Part shown: in pieces, positions 28,330 to 38,849 of the stretch
Numbering within the stretch: position 1 is the stretch's first letter
Layout of the letters: every line of letters starts with the position of its first letter
DNA from: Rubellimicrobium thermophilum DSM 16684
GTDB lineage: Bacteria; Pseudomonadota; Alphaproteobacteria; Rhodobacterales; Rhodobacteraceae
Length of the DNA: 64,000 nucleotides
Direction: 5' to 3'
Assembly: GCF_000442315.1 (NCBI RefSeq)
Contig: NZ_KE557321.1
Location: 196,224-260,223 of the forward strand
Made by a program: the position numbers and the translations under genes
Notes under the pieces: generated by a model
Told to the model about the DNA's origin: nothing
Databases searched by the model: none
The model's input: the letters and a program-made list of their open reading frames with translations, nothing else

Positions 28330-29173
28330 CCGGGGCCGGGGGGCGGTCCGGCCCGATGATGCGGCGCCGTGCCACCACCTCGCCCTCGCCCTGGGCACGG
28401 ATGCGGGCGATGGCGGCCTCCAGCGGCTCATAGGTGACGGCCATGCGATGGGCATTGGCGTGGATCAGCGTCCTGTCGTCCACGGCCATCGCCACATGGC
28501 CTGGCCAGAACAGCAGGTCGCCCCGCTGCAGCGCTTCGCCGTCGGCCAGGGCCTCGCCCAGATCCTGCTGCAGGTCGCTGTCGCCGGGACAGGGGATGGC
28601 ACAGGCCAGCAGCGCCGCCTGCACCAGGCCCGAACAGTCGATTCCCAGCACCGAGTTGCCGCCCCACAGATAGGGCACCCCGAAGAAGAGCTGTGCCACC
28701 GTCGCCGGATCGGCGAAGGGCCGGTCGAGCGGGCGCAGATGGGGCTTCGGGACATAGCCCTCGGGGGTTTCCCAGAAGCGCTTGCGCTCGGCCGTGACGG
28801 TGATGCGGGCGCCGAAGGACAGATGGCACAGATCGCCGCCCTTGAAACTCTCGCTCTCGTAGAGATGGGTGGCAGGCACGGCGACGCGATGCGTGGCCTC
28901 CCGCGCGGGGGCGAGCGCCTCGGCCCGCATCCAGCCCACATAGCCGTCGCGCGCGGCCTCGACGAAGGCCCATCCCTCGCGCTCCTCATACAGGATCGCC
29001 TCCTCGCCCCACAGGAGCTGACGGTCGCGCATCCCCCCCGGCTGGCGCCGCAGATCGGCCACGGGCAGGGCGATGCGGCGCCGCTCGCCGGGGACGAAGC
29101 GCTCGGCCGGGACCAGGCCGCGCAGCCGTTCCGCGGCGACCCGGCCCGAGAAGGGGGTCAGGCGGGGGTCCAT
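28313..29173 (-). CDS. NlpC/P60-family peptidase with SH3-like domains
   Basis: This 286-residue protein has bacterial SH3-type segments in the first half (LLWGEEAILYEEREGWAFVE; YVGWMRAEAL) and an NlpC/P60 domain in the second. The catalytic Cys is in GIDCSGLVQ, the His in FWPGHVAMAV and a polar third residue in IHANAH. Such enzymes cut gamma-glutamyl or peptidoglycan stem peptides. No signal peptide is evident. The ATG overlaps the stop of the leucyl aminopeptidase gene (ATGA), a pairing that suggests joint peptide turnover, possibly murein-peptide recycling. Confidence 0.87.
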   Translation of the reverse strand: MDPRLTPFSGRVAAERLRGLVPAERFVPGERRRIALPVADLRRQPGGMRDRQLLWGEEAILYEEREGWAFVEAARDGYVGWMRAEALAPAREATHRVAVPATHLYESESFKGGDLCHLSFGARITVTAERKRFWETPEGYVPKPHLRPLDRPFADPATVAQLFFGVPYLWGGNSVLGIDCSGLVQAALLACAIPCPGDSDLQQDLGEALADGEALQRGDLLFWPGHVAMAVDDRTLIHANAHRMAVTYEPLEAAIARIRAQGEGEVVARRRIIGPDRPPAPASPPA

Positions 29174-30544
29174 CACAGGCCCAGCGCCTCGGGCAGGGCG
29201 GCCAGCAGCGCCCGCCCGCCCTGCCACAGCCCGCCCTTCGGGCGCCCCGGCTGATCGGACTGGCTCCAGGCATAGATGTCGAAATGGACGTATCGCGGCG
29301 GGGCAAAGCGGCGCAGGAACAGCGCTGCGGTGATCGCCCCCGCCATCCCCCCCGACGGCGCATTGTCGAGATCGGCGATCCCCGGTTCGATCAGCCCCTC
29401 GTAAGGGGCGTGGAAGGGCAGGCGCCAGACGGGATCGAACCAGTCCTGCCCGCCCTGCATCAGCGCCCCGGCCAGCGCATCGTCATCGGTGAAGAAGGGG
29501 GCGATGTCCGGCCCCACCGCGACCCGCGCCGCTCCGGTCAGCGTGGCAAAGCTGGCCGTCAGGCCCGGCTCGCCCTCGGCCGCAAGGGCCAGCGCATCGG
29601 CCAGGATCAGCCGCCCTTCGGCATCGGTGTTGTTGACCTCGACGGTGAGGCCCTTGCGCGATCGCAGGATGTCGCCGGGGCGGAAGGAATCGGGCCCCAG
29701 CGCATTCTCGACCGCCGGGATCAGCAGGCGCAGCCGGATCCGCAGGCCGGCCTCCATCACCACCTGCGCGCAGGCCAGCGCCGCCGCCGCGCCCCCCATG
29801 TCCTTCTTCATCAGCAGCATGGAGGCCGATGGCTTGATGTCGAGCCCGCCGGTGTCGAAGCATACCCCCTTGCCGACAAGCGTGAGGGCCGGCCCGGCCT
29901 CGCCCCAGACCATCTCGATGAGGCGCGGGGCGCGGCGCGGGGGGGGCGGCGCGGCCGACCGCGGCGATGAGGGGAAATCCCCTCTCCAGCGCCTCGCCCC
30001 GGATCGTCGTCACCCTGGCGCCGAAGGGTGCGGCGACCTCGCGCACGGCCGCCTCGAGCTCGGCCGGGCCCAGATCCCCGGCCGGCGTATTGATCAGATC
30101 GCGGGCAAGCCGCTCGGCCCGGGCGAGGCGCTCGATGGCCGGGGCATCGACCCCCTCGGGGGCGATCAGGCGCGCGCGGGGGGCCTCGCGGTCCCTGTAG
30201 CGGGCGAAGCGGTATCCCTCGAGCAGCCAGCCCAGGGCCGTCTCGCGCGCCTCAGCGGCGGTGGCGCCCTCGAGCCGCCAGATTCCCGCGGGCAGGATCT
30301 GCGCCGCCCGGGCCAGGGCAAAGCGCTGGCGCAGGCGCGCTTCGGCCGTGCCGCATCCCAGCAGCGCCCCGGCGAGTCCCCCCTCCGCCGGCAGCAGGGC
30401 CACCTCTCCCGCGGTCGCGCGAAAGCCGGTGGCGCGGAGGAAATCCGCCTGTGCCGGGGGCAGCGCGGCCAGCGTCGTCTCCAGCGCCTCCGGGGCGACC
30501 GCCGTCAGGGGCAGGGCAGGGACACCGGCGGGGGCGAAACGCAT
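29173..30544 (-). CDS. M17 leucyl aminopeptidase family protein (one frameshift)
   Basis: This metallo-aminopeptidase of about 457 residues has the M17 core: VGKGVCFDTGGLDIKPSASM, KKDMGGAAAAL, and EVNNTDAEGRLILADAL with the Asp/Glu zinc ligands. One extra C in a run of eight near 29943 breaks the frame before the catalytic domain. The ATG at 30544 is given. However, a GAGGAG followed by TTG at 30599 and one surplus C near 30580 would add an N-terminus beginning TDAAPDGTAASQPAADP. It is cotranscribed with the NlpC/P60 gene. Confidence 0.87.
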
Positions 30545-30921
30545 CGGGTCCGCGGCGGGCTGGCTGGCGGCGGTGCCGTCGGGGGGCGGCGTCGGTCAAG
30601 GCGGTCTCCTCGGGCGGCCTCTTCGGGGCGAAGGCCGCGCCAGCCTAGCCGCCGCCGTTCCCGCCGCAAGACGCCCCGCCCTTGTTCCGCCCCCCTTGTT
30701 CCGCCCGATGGCCCTGCCCGGGCCGGAGAATGGGGGCTTGGGCCCGCTTCGTCTGCGTCGCGTCGTTGCGCCGCGGGATCGGGCGCCGGCAACCCGCCGG
30801 CGGACGCTGGACGGGCGGGATTTCCATGGCTAAACACGCGCCCGAAAGGGCGGGCTGCCGGGTGGTCCGCCCCCAGCCATCATGGGCGGCCTGTCCGCCT
30901 CAGCCGAAGAGAGAGGTTCCC
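30545..30921. other. Divergent control region between the aminopeptidase gene and petABC
   Basis: This 377-base gap must hold the promoters of both operons. Visible structure: a 14-base direct repeat around CCCTTGTTCCGCCC (two copies within 30678-30706), an inverted pair GCCGGC near 30786-30805 and a short hairpin of GCCCG/CGGGC type near 30840-30853. I find no convincing -35/-10 pair. No small ORF with a good ribosome site is seen. Confidence 0.5.
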
Positions 30922-31504
30922 GTGTCGCAGACCGAAGCACCGCAGGGCACCCGCCGCGATTTCATCTATTACGCGACGGCCGGCGCCGGCGCGGTCGTGA
31001 CGGGGGCAGCCGTCTGGCCGCTCATCGACCAGATGAACCCTTCCGCCGATGTCCAGGCGCTCAGCACGATCCGTGTGGATGTCAGCGCGGTCGCGCCGGG
31101 AACGCAGATCACCGTCCTCTGGCAGGGCAAGCCGGTCTTCATCCGCGCCCGCACCGAGGAGGAGATCGCGGCCGCCCGCGAGGCCGATGTGGCCAGCCTG
31201 CCCGATCCGGAGGCCAACAACGCCAATCTTCCGGCCGATGCGCCCGCGTCCGACGACAACCGCGCCCTGCCCAATCCCGAAGGGTCCGAGCTGCCGGAAG
31301 GCACCTGGCTCGTGCAGATGGGGGGTCTGCACCCATCTGGGTTGCGTGCCTCTGGGCGAATCGGGGGATTTCGGCGGCTGGTTCTGCCCCTGCCACGGCT
31401 CGCATTACGACACGGCGGGCCGCATCCGTCGCGGCCCGGCGCCGCGCAACCTTCCTGTCCCCGTCGCGACCTTCGTGGACGCGACCACCATCCAGATCGG
31501 CTGA
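30922..31504 (+). CDS. petA: Rieske iron-sulfur subunit of cytochrome bc1 (one frameshift)
   Basis: This protein of about 193 residues carries a Tat-type start ([19 protein letters not shown]) that also serves as the membrane anchor, and the 2Fe-2S ligand boxes CTHLGC and CPCHGSHYD. One extra G at 31320-31325 falls directly before the CTHLGC box; five instead of six G restores [16 protein letters not shown]. Read literally, the protein would lose its cluster. The GTG start follows GAGAGAGG. It is the first gene of the bc1 operon petABC. Confidence 0.95.
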
Positions 31505-31516
31505 GGAGCCTGCCCC

Positions 31517-32863
31517 ATGTCCGGTGTCCTGCATGACGACTACGTCCCCAAGACCCGCGGAGAGAAGTGGCTCGAACGGCGGCTGCCCGTCCTCTCGCTG
31601 ATCCACAATTTCATCACGATCCGCACGCCCAAGAATCTCAACTGGATGTGGATCTGGGGGATCGTGCTGACCTTTGCCCTGGTCGGCCAGATCGTCACCG
31701 GCGTCGTGCTGGTCATGCACTACACGCCGCATGTGGACATGGCCTTCGCCTCGGTCGAACACATCATGCGCAATGTGAATGCGGGTCACATGATCCGCTA
31801 TTTCCACATGAACGGCGCATCGCTGATGTTCTTCGCCGTCTACATGCACATCTTCCGCAGCCTCTATTACGGGAACTACAAGTCCCCGCGCGAGGTGACC
31901 TGGATCATCGGCATTCTGATGTTCCTGATCATGATGGGCACGGCCTTCATGGGCTATGTCCTGCCCTGGGGCCAGATGTCCTTCCACGGGACGGCGGTGA
32001 TCACCGGCCTGTTCGGCGCCATTCCCTTCGTGGGCGAATCCATCCAGACCTGGCTGCTCGGGGCCGGGGCGGTCGGTCAGCCGGCGCTCAACCGCTTCTT
32101 CTCGCTGCATTATCTGCTGCCCTTCGTGCTGCTGGGGCTGACCATCGTGCATATGTGGGCCTTCCATACCACGGGCAACGGCAACCCCACCGGGGTGGAG
32201 GTGCGCCGCTCCTCGGTCGAGGAGGCCAAGCGCGACACCGTTCCCTTCTGGCCCTATTTCGTGATCAAGGACCTGTTCGCCCTGGCGGTGATCCTGGCGG
32301 TGTTCTTCGCCATCGTCGGCTTCATGCCGAACTTCCTCGGCCATCCGGACAACTATGTTCCGGCCAATGCGCTGGTGACCCCGTCGCATATCGTGCCGGA
32401 ATGGTATTTCCTGCCCTTCTACGCGATCCTGCGCGCCTTCACCGCGGATGTCTGGGTGGTGATCGCGGTCAACTGGCTGTCCTTCGGGATCATCGACGCC
32501 AAGTTCTTCGGCGTGCTGGCGATGTTCGGGGCGATCCTGGTGATGGCTCTGGCGCCCTGGCTCGACACCTCGCTGGTGCGTTCGGGCCGCTACCGGCCGA
32601 TGTTCCGCTGGTGGTATGCGCTTCTGGTGCTGGACTTCATCATGCTGATGTGGGTCGGCGCCATGCCGGCCGAGGGGATCTATCCCTACATCGCCCTGAT
32701 CGGTGCCACCTACTGGTTCGCCTATTTCCTGGTGATCCTCCCGCTGCTCGGCATCCTCGAGCGGCCCGCCACCCCGCCCGTGTCGATCGAGGCCGATTTC
32801 GCCGCCCGCCACGCCGCGAAGACCGGCGGCAGCAAGCAGTTCGGCGCCCAGCCCGCCGAGTGA
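31517..32863 (+). CDS. petB: Cytochrome b of the bc1 complex
   Basis: This 448-residue integral membrane subunit binds two hemes and forms both quinone sites. The quinol-oxidation-site motif PEWY is present in [14 protein letters not shown], as are the heme-ligand helices with [10 protein letters not shown] and the [19 protein letters not shown] pair. The length and the hydrophilic insert are typical of Rhodobacter-type cytochrome b. It lies 12 bases after petA and overlaps petC by TGATG. Confidence 0.97.
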   Translation: MSGVLHDDYVPKTRGEKWLERRLPVLSLIHNFITIRTPKNLNWMWIWGIVLTFALVGQIVTGVVLVMHYTPHVDMAFASVEHIMRNVNAGHMIRYFHMNGASLMFFAVYMHIFRSLYYGNYKSPREVTWIIGILMFLIMMGTAFMGYVLPWGQMSFHGTAVITGLFGAIPFVGESIQTWLLGAGAVGQPALNRFFSLHYLLPFVLLGLTIVHMWAFHTTGNGNPTGVEVRRSSVEEAKRDTVPFWPYFVIKDLFALAVILAVFFAIVGFMPNFLGHPDNYVPANALVTPSHIVPEWYFLPFYAILRAFTADVWVVIAVNWLSFGIIDAKFFGVLAMFGAILVMALAPWLDTSLVRSGRYRPMFRWWYALLVLDFIMLMWVGAMPAEGIYPYIALIGATYWFAYFLVILPLLGILERPATPPVSIEADFAARHAAKTGGSKQFGAQPAE

Positions 32864-33753
32864 TGAGGACCATGACGATGCTCAAGCGACTCGCCCTCGG
32901 CGCCGCCCTCGCCCTCTCTGCGCCCCTTGCCGTCCAGGCGGCGGGCGAGGGGGAGGTGACGGATTTCGCCTTCCCCTTCGAGGGACCCTTCGGCGCCTAC
33001 GACCCGATCCAGCTCCAGCGCGGCCTCAAGGTCTTCACCGAGATCTGCTCCGCCTGCCATGGCCTGAGCTACGTCGCCTACCGCAACCTCAGCGAGCCCG
33101 GCGGCCCCGAGCTCCCCGAGGAGCAGATGCGCGCCTATGCCGAACAGTTCACCGTCTTCGATCCCACGCTCGATGACGGCATGGGCGCCGAGCGGCCGGC
33201 GACGCCCGCGGACCGCTTTCCGCGCTCGAGCCTGTCGAACGCCCCCGACCTCAGCCTGATGGCCAAGGCCCGGGCCGGCTTCCAAGGCCCCTACGGCACC
33301 GGCCTCAACCAGCTCTTCAACGGCATGGGCGGGGCGGAATACATCGCCTCGATCCTGACCGGTTACCGCGAGCCGCCGGACTGCGCGCCCGAGGACTTCG
33401 AAGGCTACTACAACATCGCCTTCGCCGCCGGCGGCTACCCGGAGGAGTGCAAGGACGAGGAGGGGCACCACCTCTATCCCGGCTCCTGGATCGCGATGGC
33501 CCCGCCGCTCGACGACGGTGTCGTGACCTTCGATGACGGCGCGCCCAACACGCTCGAACATCAGGCCGTGGATGTGGCCGCCTTCCTGATGTGGGCAGCC
33601 GAACCGAAGCTGAACCAGCGCAAGCAGGCAGGGCTGACCGGCGTGCTCTTCCTCACGGTCCTCGCCGTGCTGCTCTATCTGACCAACAAGCGGCTGTGGG
33701 CGGGTGTGAAGGCCGGCGCCCAGCCTGGCGGACGCGAGCGGACCGGCGCCTGA
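32863..33753 (+). CDS. petC: Cytochrome c1 of the bc1 complex
   Basis: This 296-residue periplasmic cytochrome has a signal peptide (LALGAALALSAPLAVQAAG), the covalent heme site C62-SA-C65-H66, the axial Met region SWIAMAPPL and one C-terminal membrane anchor (LTGVLFLTVLAVLLYLTNKR). The TGATG overlap with petB favours the ATG at 32863; ATGs at 32872 and 32878 are alternatives, the first with GAGGA just upstream. It passes electrons to soluble or membrane cytochrome c. Confidence 0.95.
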   Translation: MRTMTMLKRLALGAALALSAPLAVQAAGEGEVTDFAFPFEGPFGAYDPIQLQRGLKVFTEICSACHGLSYVAYRNLSEPGGPELPEEQMRAYAEQFTVFDPTLDDGMGAERPATPADRFPRSSLSNAPDLSLMAKARAGFQGPYGTGLNQLFNGMGGAEYIASILTGYREPPDCAPEDFEGYYNIAFAAGGYPEECKDEEGHHLYPGSWIAMAPPLDDGVVTFDDGAPNTLEHQAVDVAAFLMWAAEPKLNQRKQAGLTGVLFLTVLAVLLYLTNKRLWAGVKAGAQPGGRERTGA

Positions 33754-33790
33754 GCCTGGACCGGCGCCAAAGGCCGCAGCCATTCCTCAG

Positions 33791-33815
33791 GGGCGCCCCG
33801 CAGGGCGGCCCTTGT
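33791..33815 (+). terminator. Possible terminator of petABC
   Basis: GGGCGCCC and GGGCGGCCC form an imperfect GC-rich hairpin about 40 bases after the petC stop, followed by TTGT. The T run is short, so this is a weak call. Confidence 0.4.
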
Positions 33816-33873
33816 CGTCGGCGGACGGCCCCCCATGCCGATCGGGGATGACCGGGTTGCCGCCGCGCGGCGA

Positions 33874-34810
33874 TCAGGCCGGGCCCCCCGCCGGGTCCTC
33901 CATCGCGAGCCCCGGCAGGGGCTGGAGCGAGCGGATCAGCCGCGGGCGCAGATGGGCATGCTGGCGCGGCAGGCGCAGCACGCGGCCCAGGGCCTCGGGC
34001 GGCTCGTCCCGGGCAAAGCCCGGTTCCTCGGTGGCCAGCTCGAAGAGGATGCCGCCGGGCGTGCGGACATAGACCGACTGGAAATAGTCGCGGTCGATCG
34101 GCGGCGTCGGCCGCAGGCCCAGATCGACGAAGCCCTGCCGTACCGCGTCTTGTGCGGCCCTGTCGGGGACGGAGAAGGCGATGTGGTGCACGCTTCCCGC
34201 GCCCTGGCGGGCTGGCGGGGCGTCGCGATCCTCGTGCAGGTCCAGGGCATCGGCGCCGTTCCCGGCGATGCGCATGCGGGTCCATGGCCCCTCGCGTCCG
34301 TCCTCGCGATAGCCCAGGGCCGCCAGCAGATCGACCATCGGCCGCGCATCGCGCAGGGTGAGCGTCACGGAATGGAGCCCCCTCACGGCTGATCCGGCGG
34401 GCAGGCCTTCGCCCGTCCAGGGCGCGCGCCCATCCGTCGTGCCGACCAGGGCGATGCCCTCGCCATCGGGCCCCTCGAGTGCCAGCCGCGCCTCACCGAA
34501 GCGCGTCTCCCTGCGGCCGCCCAGACGGTCCTGCCAGAAGGGCAGGCTGTCTTCCGGCACCGCGAAGGCGGTCTCGCCGGCCTCGCCGGCCCCGCGCGTG
34601 CCGCGTGCGGCATGGGAAGGGAAAGGCGGTCATCAGCGATCCCGGATCGCCCGTCCCGGTCCCGAAATAGAGGTGATAGACCTCGGGCGCGTCGAAATTG
34701 ACCGTGACCTTGACCCGGCGCAGCCCGAGCCGCCCGCGCCAGAAGGCTTCGTTCCTCTGTGCGTCCGAGGCGAGGGTGGTGACATGGTGAAGCCCGTTGA
34801 CCGTCCGCAT
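33874..34810 (-). CDS. VOC-family ring-cleavage-dioxygenase-like protein (one frameshift)
   Basis: This glyoxalase/dioxygenase-fold protein of about 312 residues has two VOC modules. The first begins VNGLHHVTTLASDAQRN with a metal His and reaches YHLYFG; the second has GLHSVTLTL, GSVHHIAFSVPD and the Glu ligand in GGILFELATEEPGF. It matches the putative ring-cleaving dioxygenase (MhqO-like) group, often involved in quinone or hydroquinone tolerance. A net +1 shift in the C run near 34615 separates the first and second modules. Substrate unknown. Confidence 0.82.
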
Positions 34811-35173
34811 GGCCGATTCCCCCTGTGTATCCTGTGCAAGGTAAGGCCGGGCCGGGCCGCTCCAAGGCGCAGGGGCGCAGGGGGCCTGTGCACGGCGAGG
34901 GGGCTCGGGCGCGGACAGGGCGGACGGGGGTGGGGGCGAGGGCGGCGCTCTGGCCGCGCCGCCCGGGGATGACCGGTCAGGATCGGGGCGAATCGGGGGG
35001 TGTTGCGCGAATCGGGGGCGCAGCGCGCGGTGCCGTAACGAAGCGTTAATCCTTCACGCCCAGACTGGCCCCGAAAGGAGCCCCGATTCTGTCATGACCG
35101 TTCCCGCCCTCTCCAGAGCTGTGCCTTGCCCCCCCCCGGGGAGGGGCGCGCATGCCGGGGCTCGGCGGCGGCC
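34811..35173. other. Intergenic region without a recognised gene
   Basis: The first part is GC-rich and holds the weak ribosome site of the VOC gene. The second part includes an AT-richer island, GTAACGAAGCGTTAATCCTTC (35035-35055), and an AAAGGAG at about 35075 followed by ATG at 35094; the ORF from that ATG only runs antisense to the aldehyde dehydrogenase and is not accepted. I see no other feature. Confidence 0.45.
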
Positions 35174-36603
35174 TCACCAGCCGGAGATCGACTTCACCTC
35201 GAGGAACTCCTCGATGCCCCAGATCCCGCCCTCGCGCGCGCGGCCGGAGGCCTTGGTGCCGCCAAAGGGGGCGCCCTTTCCGCGGCTCTGGCCGTTCATC
35301 TCCACCATGCCGGCCTTGAGCCGCCGGGCCAGGCGGTGCCGCCGCGCTTCATCAGCGGTCTGGACGTAGTTGGTCAGGCCGTAATCGGTGTCGTTGGCGA
35401 TGGCGACGGCCTCATCCTCGCTGTCGAAGGGCATGATCGACAGGACAGGGCCGAAGATCTCGATCCGCTCGATGCTCATGCCCGGCTTCACATCGGCAAA
35501 GACGGTGGGCCGCACGAAGTAGCCGCGGTTGAGATGCTCGGGCCGTCCCGGACCCCCGGCGACGAGGCGTGCGCCTTCCTCGATTCCCTTCTGGATCAGG
35601 CCCTGCACATGCTCCCACTGGCGGGCATTGACGACGGGGCCGATATGGTCGCCGGCGTCATGTGCGGGGCCTACCCGGGTGTCTTCGGCGATGCGGCGGG
35701 CCGTCTCCACGGCGGCATCGTAGAGCGGCCGTTCGACCAGCATCCGGGTCGGGGCGTTGCAGCTCTGGCCGGTGTTCTCCATGACATGGCGCACGCCGCG
35801 TTCGACGGCCCGCCCGTCGGCATCGGCGAAGATCAGATTGGCGCCCTTGCCGCCCAGCTCCAGCGTCACGCGCTTGAATGTGTCGGCCGCCGCATGGGAG
35901 ATGGCCCGTCCCGCCCGCGTGGATCCGGTGAAGGAGACCATCTCGATGTCGGGATGGGCCGACAGCCGGGCCCCGGCGCCGGGCCGTCGCCCTGGATCAT
36001 GTTGAAGACGCCGGGCGGGCATCCGGCCTCATGCAGCATCTCGGCCACCACACAGGCAGAGAGGGGCGCCTGTTCGGACGGCTTGAGCACCATCGTGCAT
36101 CCCGCAAGCAGCGCCGGGATCACCTTGAGGGCGATCTGATTGGCCGGCCAGTTCCAGGGGGTGATGAGCGCAACCACCCCGATCGGCTCCATGGCGATCA
36201 TGCTGCCCTTGGCATGGGGGCCGAGGGGGCGCAGCCATTCGATCCGGTCAAAGGCCTCGAGAAAGCCTTCGAGATGCCAGGAGAAGGCGGGGGCCTGTTC
36301 GGCGCGGGCGAAATCGATGGGCGCGCCCATCTCGAGGCTGATGGCCCGGGCGAGGTCCTCTTCCCGTCGGCGGTATTGCTCGAGGATGCGTTCGACAAGC
36401 GCGCGTCGCTCGGCCGGGGCGGTGGCAGACCAGGCGGGGAGCGCGGCCCGGGCGGCGGCGACGGCGGCCTCCACATCCGCGGGGCTGGCCAGGACGATTG
36501 TCACCGCCCCCTCCTCGGTCGAGGGGTCGATGACGACATGCTCCTGCCCGCCCTGCGACGGCACCCAGCGGCCGCCGATGTAATGCTCCCGCTTTTCGAT
36601 CAT
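35174..36603 (-). CDS. Aldehyde dehydrogenase family protein (one frameshift)
   Basis: This NAD(P)-dependent aldehyde dehydrogenase of about 476 residues has ITPWNWPANQIALKV in the cofactor site, the general-base Glu in TLELGGKGANLIF and the nucleophile Cys in MENTGQSCNAPTRM. It ends with the usual GGTKASGRAREGG. One base is missing near 35985; adding it gives MIQGDGPGAGARLSAHPDIE. The ATG follows GGGGAG. No neighbour points to a substrate. It is divergent from the peroxiredoxin gene. Confidence 0.87.
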
Positions 36604-36712
36604 GGCGGATTCTCCCCTGTCGCTGTGGCGCCCCGCGGGACGCGCCCCTATATTGACGCCCGGCAGCGCGGGGGCCAGCCCCCCGCGCGACAGCCTGGAA
36701 GGGAGAACCGGC

Positions 36713-37369
36713 ATGGGCCTGCGCATCAACGACACTGTTCCCGATCTGACCATCGAGACGGATCAGGGCACCATTCGCCTGCACGACTGGATCGGCGACA
36801 GCTGGGCGGTGATCTTCAGCCATCCCAAGGACTTCACCCCCGTCTGCACGACCGAGTTCGGGGCCGTGGCGCGACTTCGGGAGGAGTGGGAGAAGCGGGG
36901 CGTGAAGGTGCTCGGCATCTCGGTGGACGGGGTGGAGGATCACCTCCGCTGGAAGGCCGATATCGAGGCGGCGGGGGGGGCCCATCCCGGCTTCCCGATC
37001 GCCGCGGACAAGGACCTGACGGTCTCCAAGGCCTTCGACATGCTGCCGGCCGAGGCCTGGCTGCCCGACAACCCGACGCCCAACGACACGGCGACCGTGC
37101 GGTCGGTCTTCATCATTGGCCCGGACAAGAAGATCAAGCTGTCCATGACCTATCCGATGAATGTCGGCCGCAACTTCGCCGAGATCCTGCGCGCGCTGGA
37201 TGCGCTCCAGACCGCCGCCAGGGCCGGGGTGGCGACGCCGGCCGACTGGAACCAGGGCGAGGATGTCATCATTCCGCTCTCCGTCCCGGACGAGGAGGCG
37301 GCGAAGAAGTATCCCGGCTATCAGGCCGTCCTGCCCTATCTGCGCAAGACGAAGCTGCCCGCGGCCTGA
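36713..37369 (+). CDS. 1-Cys peroxiredoxin (Prx6 type)
   Basis: This 218-residue thiol peroxidase has the peroxidatic Cys in HPKDFTPVCTTE (about residue 45). No resolving Cys occurs later, and the C-terminal region (PMNVGRNFAEILRALDALQ, ending PYLRKTKLPAA) has the long Prx6 dimerisation domain. It reduces hydrogen and organic peroxides in the cytoplasm with an external thiol. A GGAAGGGAG site precedes the ATG. It stands alone. Confidence 0.92.
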   Translation: MGLRINDTVPDLTIETDQGTIRLHDWIGDSWAVIFSHPKDFTPVCTTEFGAVARLREEWEKRGVKVLGISVDGVEDHLRWKADIEAAGGAHPGFPIAADKDLTVSKAFDMLPAEAWLPDNPTPNDTATVRSVFIIGPDKKIKLSMTYPMNVGRNFAEILRALDALQTAARAGVATPADWNQGEDVIIPLSVPDEEAAKKYPGYQAVLPYLRKTKLPAA

Positions 37370-37395
37370 TCCGCGGCAGGGCAGGGAGGGGCCGT

Positions 37396-37964
37396 TCATC
37401 TCACGTGGACGGCCGTCCCCAGCGGCACGCGATCGTAGAGGTCGATCGCGTGCTCGTTCACCAGCCGGATGCAGCCCGAGGAGAAGCTCTGCCCGATGGT
37501 CCAGGGCTGCGGGGTGCCGTGGATGCGGTACATCGTGTCGCGGCGTCCCTGATGGAGGTAGAGCGCCCGCGCCCCCAGCGGGTTGAGGGGATGTCCGCCC
37601 GGCAGGCCTGCGGCAAAGGGGCCGTAGACCTCCGGCTCGAGGCGGATCATGTTCGCGGTGGGCCTCCAGGGGGGCCATTCGGCCTTGCGCCCGACATGGG
37701 CCTGACCGCGGAAATTGCGCCCTGCCGCCCCGACGGCGATCTTGTAGCGCCGGGCCAGCCCGTCGGCCAGCGTCAGGTAGAGCCAGGTGTTCGCCGTATC
37801 GACATGAATCACGCCGGGCGTCAGGCCGGGATTGATGGCGACATCGGTGGGAAGCCATTCGCGCGGAAAGCGGATGACGGCGGGGGCCTGCTGCGCCGGC
37901 AGCGGCGAGGCCAGCAGGGCGCGGCACCGGCGGTCAGCAGGAATCGGCGGCGGGTCCGGATCAT
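37396..37964 (-). CDS. L,D-transpeptidase (YkuD family), copy 1 (one frameshift)
   Basis: This exported protein of about 189 residues begins with a twin-Arg-like signal (TRRRFLLTAGAA). The YkuD catalytic region is YRIHGTPQPWTIGQ, then SSGCIRLVNEHAIDLYDRV with the nucleophile Cys. One G is missing near 37920 in the signal peptide; restoring it gives AAALLASPLPAQQAP. Such enzymes make 3-3 crosslinks in peptidoglycan or attach proteins to it. Two related genes lie at 38118 and 47333. Confidence 0.87.
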
Positions 37965-38117
37965 GGCTCGGGCCTCCTGTCTGGTGACGGAGGGCGATGG
38001 CAGCTCGCCGTCCCGTCAGGGCCGATTCTGCCATGGCGGGGGCGGGACAGGGGCGAGGGTTTCTCCGCCCCCCGGCCGAATCGGTGGAGTCCTGCCGATG
38101 CCCGGCCGGGATCCCGG

Positions 38118-38762
38118 TCAGTAGGCGTAGGCCGTCGCCCCCAGGGGCACACGGCGGTAGAGGTCGATGACGTGGCTGTTGTACATGCGGAAACAGCCGT
38201 TCGAGGCACGGCTGCCGATGGACGCCGGTTCGGTCGTGCCATGGACGCGGATCGCCGTGTCCCTGTCCCCCTGGTAGAAGTAGAGGGCACGCGCGCCCAG
38301 GGGGTTGCCTGGCCCCCCCGGCATCCCGTCGCGGTAGCGTTCGTAGCGGGCGGGGTTGCGGGCGATCATCTCTTCGGTCGGCCGCCAGGAGGGCCATTCG
38401 ACCTTGCGCCCGATGGTGGCCCGCCCGCGCCAGCCGAGGCCTTCCTGCCCGACGGCCACGCCATAGCGGATTGCCCGATCGCCCGGCAGGATGAAGTAGA
38501 GGTGAAAGCTGTCGGTGACGATGTGGATGTCGTTGGGTTGCAGGCCGGGAACGACCGGGACGATGCGTGCCTGGAACCGGGGGGGAATCGGATAGTCGCC
38601 ATCGAAGGGCGGCGGCAGAACGATATCGGTGTTGTCCAGGACGGTTTCGGGCGTGACGGTCAGGGTCAGCGGGCCGGATTCGGCGGCCAGAAGCGGCGGG
38701 GCGGCCAGGGCGGCGGCAGCGGCCGAGGCGGCGTTCCGGACAAAATGGCGACGCGACAACAT
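38118..38762 (-). CDS. L,D-transpeptidase (YkuD family), copy 2
   Basis: This 214-residue exported protein begins with a twin-Arg-like signal (SRRHFVRNAASAAAAALAAP). The catalytic domain has RVHGTTEPASIGSR and SNGCFRMYNSHVIDLYRRV with the nucleophile Cys, and the preceding GRKVEWPSWRPTEEMI and NPLGARALYFY blocks shared with the other two copies. It lies 150 bases upstream of copy 1 on the same strand, suggesting a tandem duplication. Role: peptidoglycan crosslinking in the periplasm. Confidence 0.9.
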   Translation of the reverse strand: MLSRRHFVRNAASAAAAALAAPPLLAAESGPLTLTVTPETVLDNTDIVLPPPFDGDYPIPPRFQARIVPVVPGLQPNDIHIVTDSFHLYFILPGDRAIRYGVAVGQEGLGWRGRATIGRKVEWPSWRPTEEMIARNPARYERYRDGMPGGPGNPLGARALYFYQGDRDTAIRVHGTTEPASIGSRASNGCFRMYNSHVIDLYRRVPLGATAYAY

Positions 38763-38849
38763 CAGAACAGTCTCCGGGCAGGGGATGCGCACCGTGAGGG
38801 CCCTCGGGGCAGGCTACGATCCGATCGCTATGCCCGTGGGAAGAATGGA

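Noticed and set aside
29415-29440. tRNA-like GATCGAACC stretch
   Set aside because: It lies within the aminopeptidase coding frame and has no cloverleaf around it. I found no tRNA in the window.
35094-35369. Small ORF with AAAGGAG upstream
   Set aside because: The spacing to the ATG is long, and most of the ORF is antisense to the aldehyde dehydrogenase end; its composition is that of a shadow frame.
36031-38124. A 697-codon open frame on the plus strand
   Set aside because: It crosses aldehyde dehydrogenase, peroxiredoxin and L,D-transpeptidase genes in other frames and has no recognisable domain.
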